From: Oscillospiraceae bacterium
GTDB taxonomy: Bacteria > Bacillota > Clostridia > Oscillospirales > Ruminococcaceae
Assembly: GCA_003516865.1 (NCBI GenBank)
Contig: DPBR01000051.1
Location: 5,331 to 11,244, forward strand
Direction: 5' to 3'
DNA length: 5,914 bases
Positions within the stretch are counted from its first letter, which is position 1. Each line of letters opens with the position of its first letter. Below, piece by piece: positions 5,886 through 5,914 of the stretch. Below the pieces are notes generated by a model. The model made no database searches and was not told the origin of the DNA. It was given only the letters and a program-made list of their open reading frames with translations. The position numbers and the translations under genes were made by a program.

Positions 5886-5914
5886 CAAATATTTGCATTT
5901 TCAAAAAGCATTTT
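5886..5914. repeat. small palindrome and direct repeat upstream of the gatCAB promoter
   Basis: CAAATATTTG (5886-5895) is a perfect 10-base palindrome, and GCATTTT occurs twice (5895-5901 and 5908-5914). They lie in an AT-rich stretch (5849-5914) with no supported gene, about 40-65 bases upstream of the gatC -35. This could be an operator or the end of the neighbouring transcription unit, but such patterns arise easily by chance in AT-rich DNA, and the window edge cuts the context. Confidence 0.25.

Noticed and set aside
5775..5888. 38-codon N-terminal extension of gatC
   Set aside because: It would be encoded by the promoter and leader and does not resemble GatC; a good ribosome binding site supports the start at 5774.

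Overview
The window looks like ordinary chromosome from a low-to-moderate-GC Gram-positive anaerobe, most likely an uncultured member of the Clostridia (Oscillospiraceae/Ruminococcaceae-like). Four things support this: strong AGGAGG-type ribosome binding sites, SigA-like promoters (TTGAAA-17-TATAAT), a gatC-gatA-gatB operon for indirect tRNA amidation, and a pair of small proteins resembling uncharacterised ones I recall from Clostridia. The taxonomic placement is an inference from style and gene content; there is no rRNA or marker gene to settle it.

Layout, left to right. (1) Positions 61-629, minus strand: two small uncharacterised genes, a basic 75-residue protein followed by an acidic 103-residue protein, 29 bases apart. 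(2) Positions 630-746: a divergent intergenic region holding an extended -10 promoter for the plus-strand operon, an A/T-tract inverted repeat just upstream of it, and a possible minus-strand -10. (3) Positions 747-2508, plus strand: a tightly overlapping three-gene operon encoding a YfcE/MJ0936-type metallophosphoesterase, a monofunctional BirA biotin-protein ligase without a DNA-binding domain, and a CYTH-domain protein of the triphosphatase/class IV cyclase superfamily. (4) Positions 2509-2579: a bidirectional rho-independent terminator between convergent operons. (5) Positions 2580-5774, minus strand: gatC-gatA-gatB, the complete Asp/Glu-tRNA amidotransferase. (6) Positions 5775-5914: leader, a near-consensus SigA promoter for gatCAB, and an AT-rich upstream stretch with a small palindrome and a direct repeat.

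How the genes work together. GatCAB converts Glu-tRNA(Gln) and/or Asp-tRNA(Asn) to the correctly amidated forms, so the host probably lacks GlnRS and/or AsnRS. BirA activates biotin and attaches it to carboxylase carrier proteins. The phosphoesterase and the CYTH protein both act on phosphate compounds, but their substrates cannot be read from sequence. Their overlap with birA suggests co-translation rather than an obvious pathway.

I found no mobile element, CRISPR array, tRNA, rRNA or clear novel system. The most open questions are the two-gene unknown pair at the left and the reason a phosphoesterase, a biotin ligase and a CYTH protein are translationally linked. No gap between genes exceeds about 140 bases.
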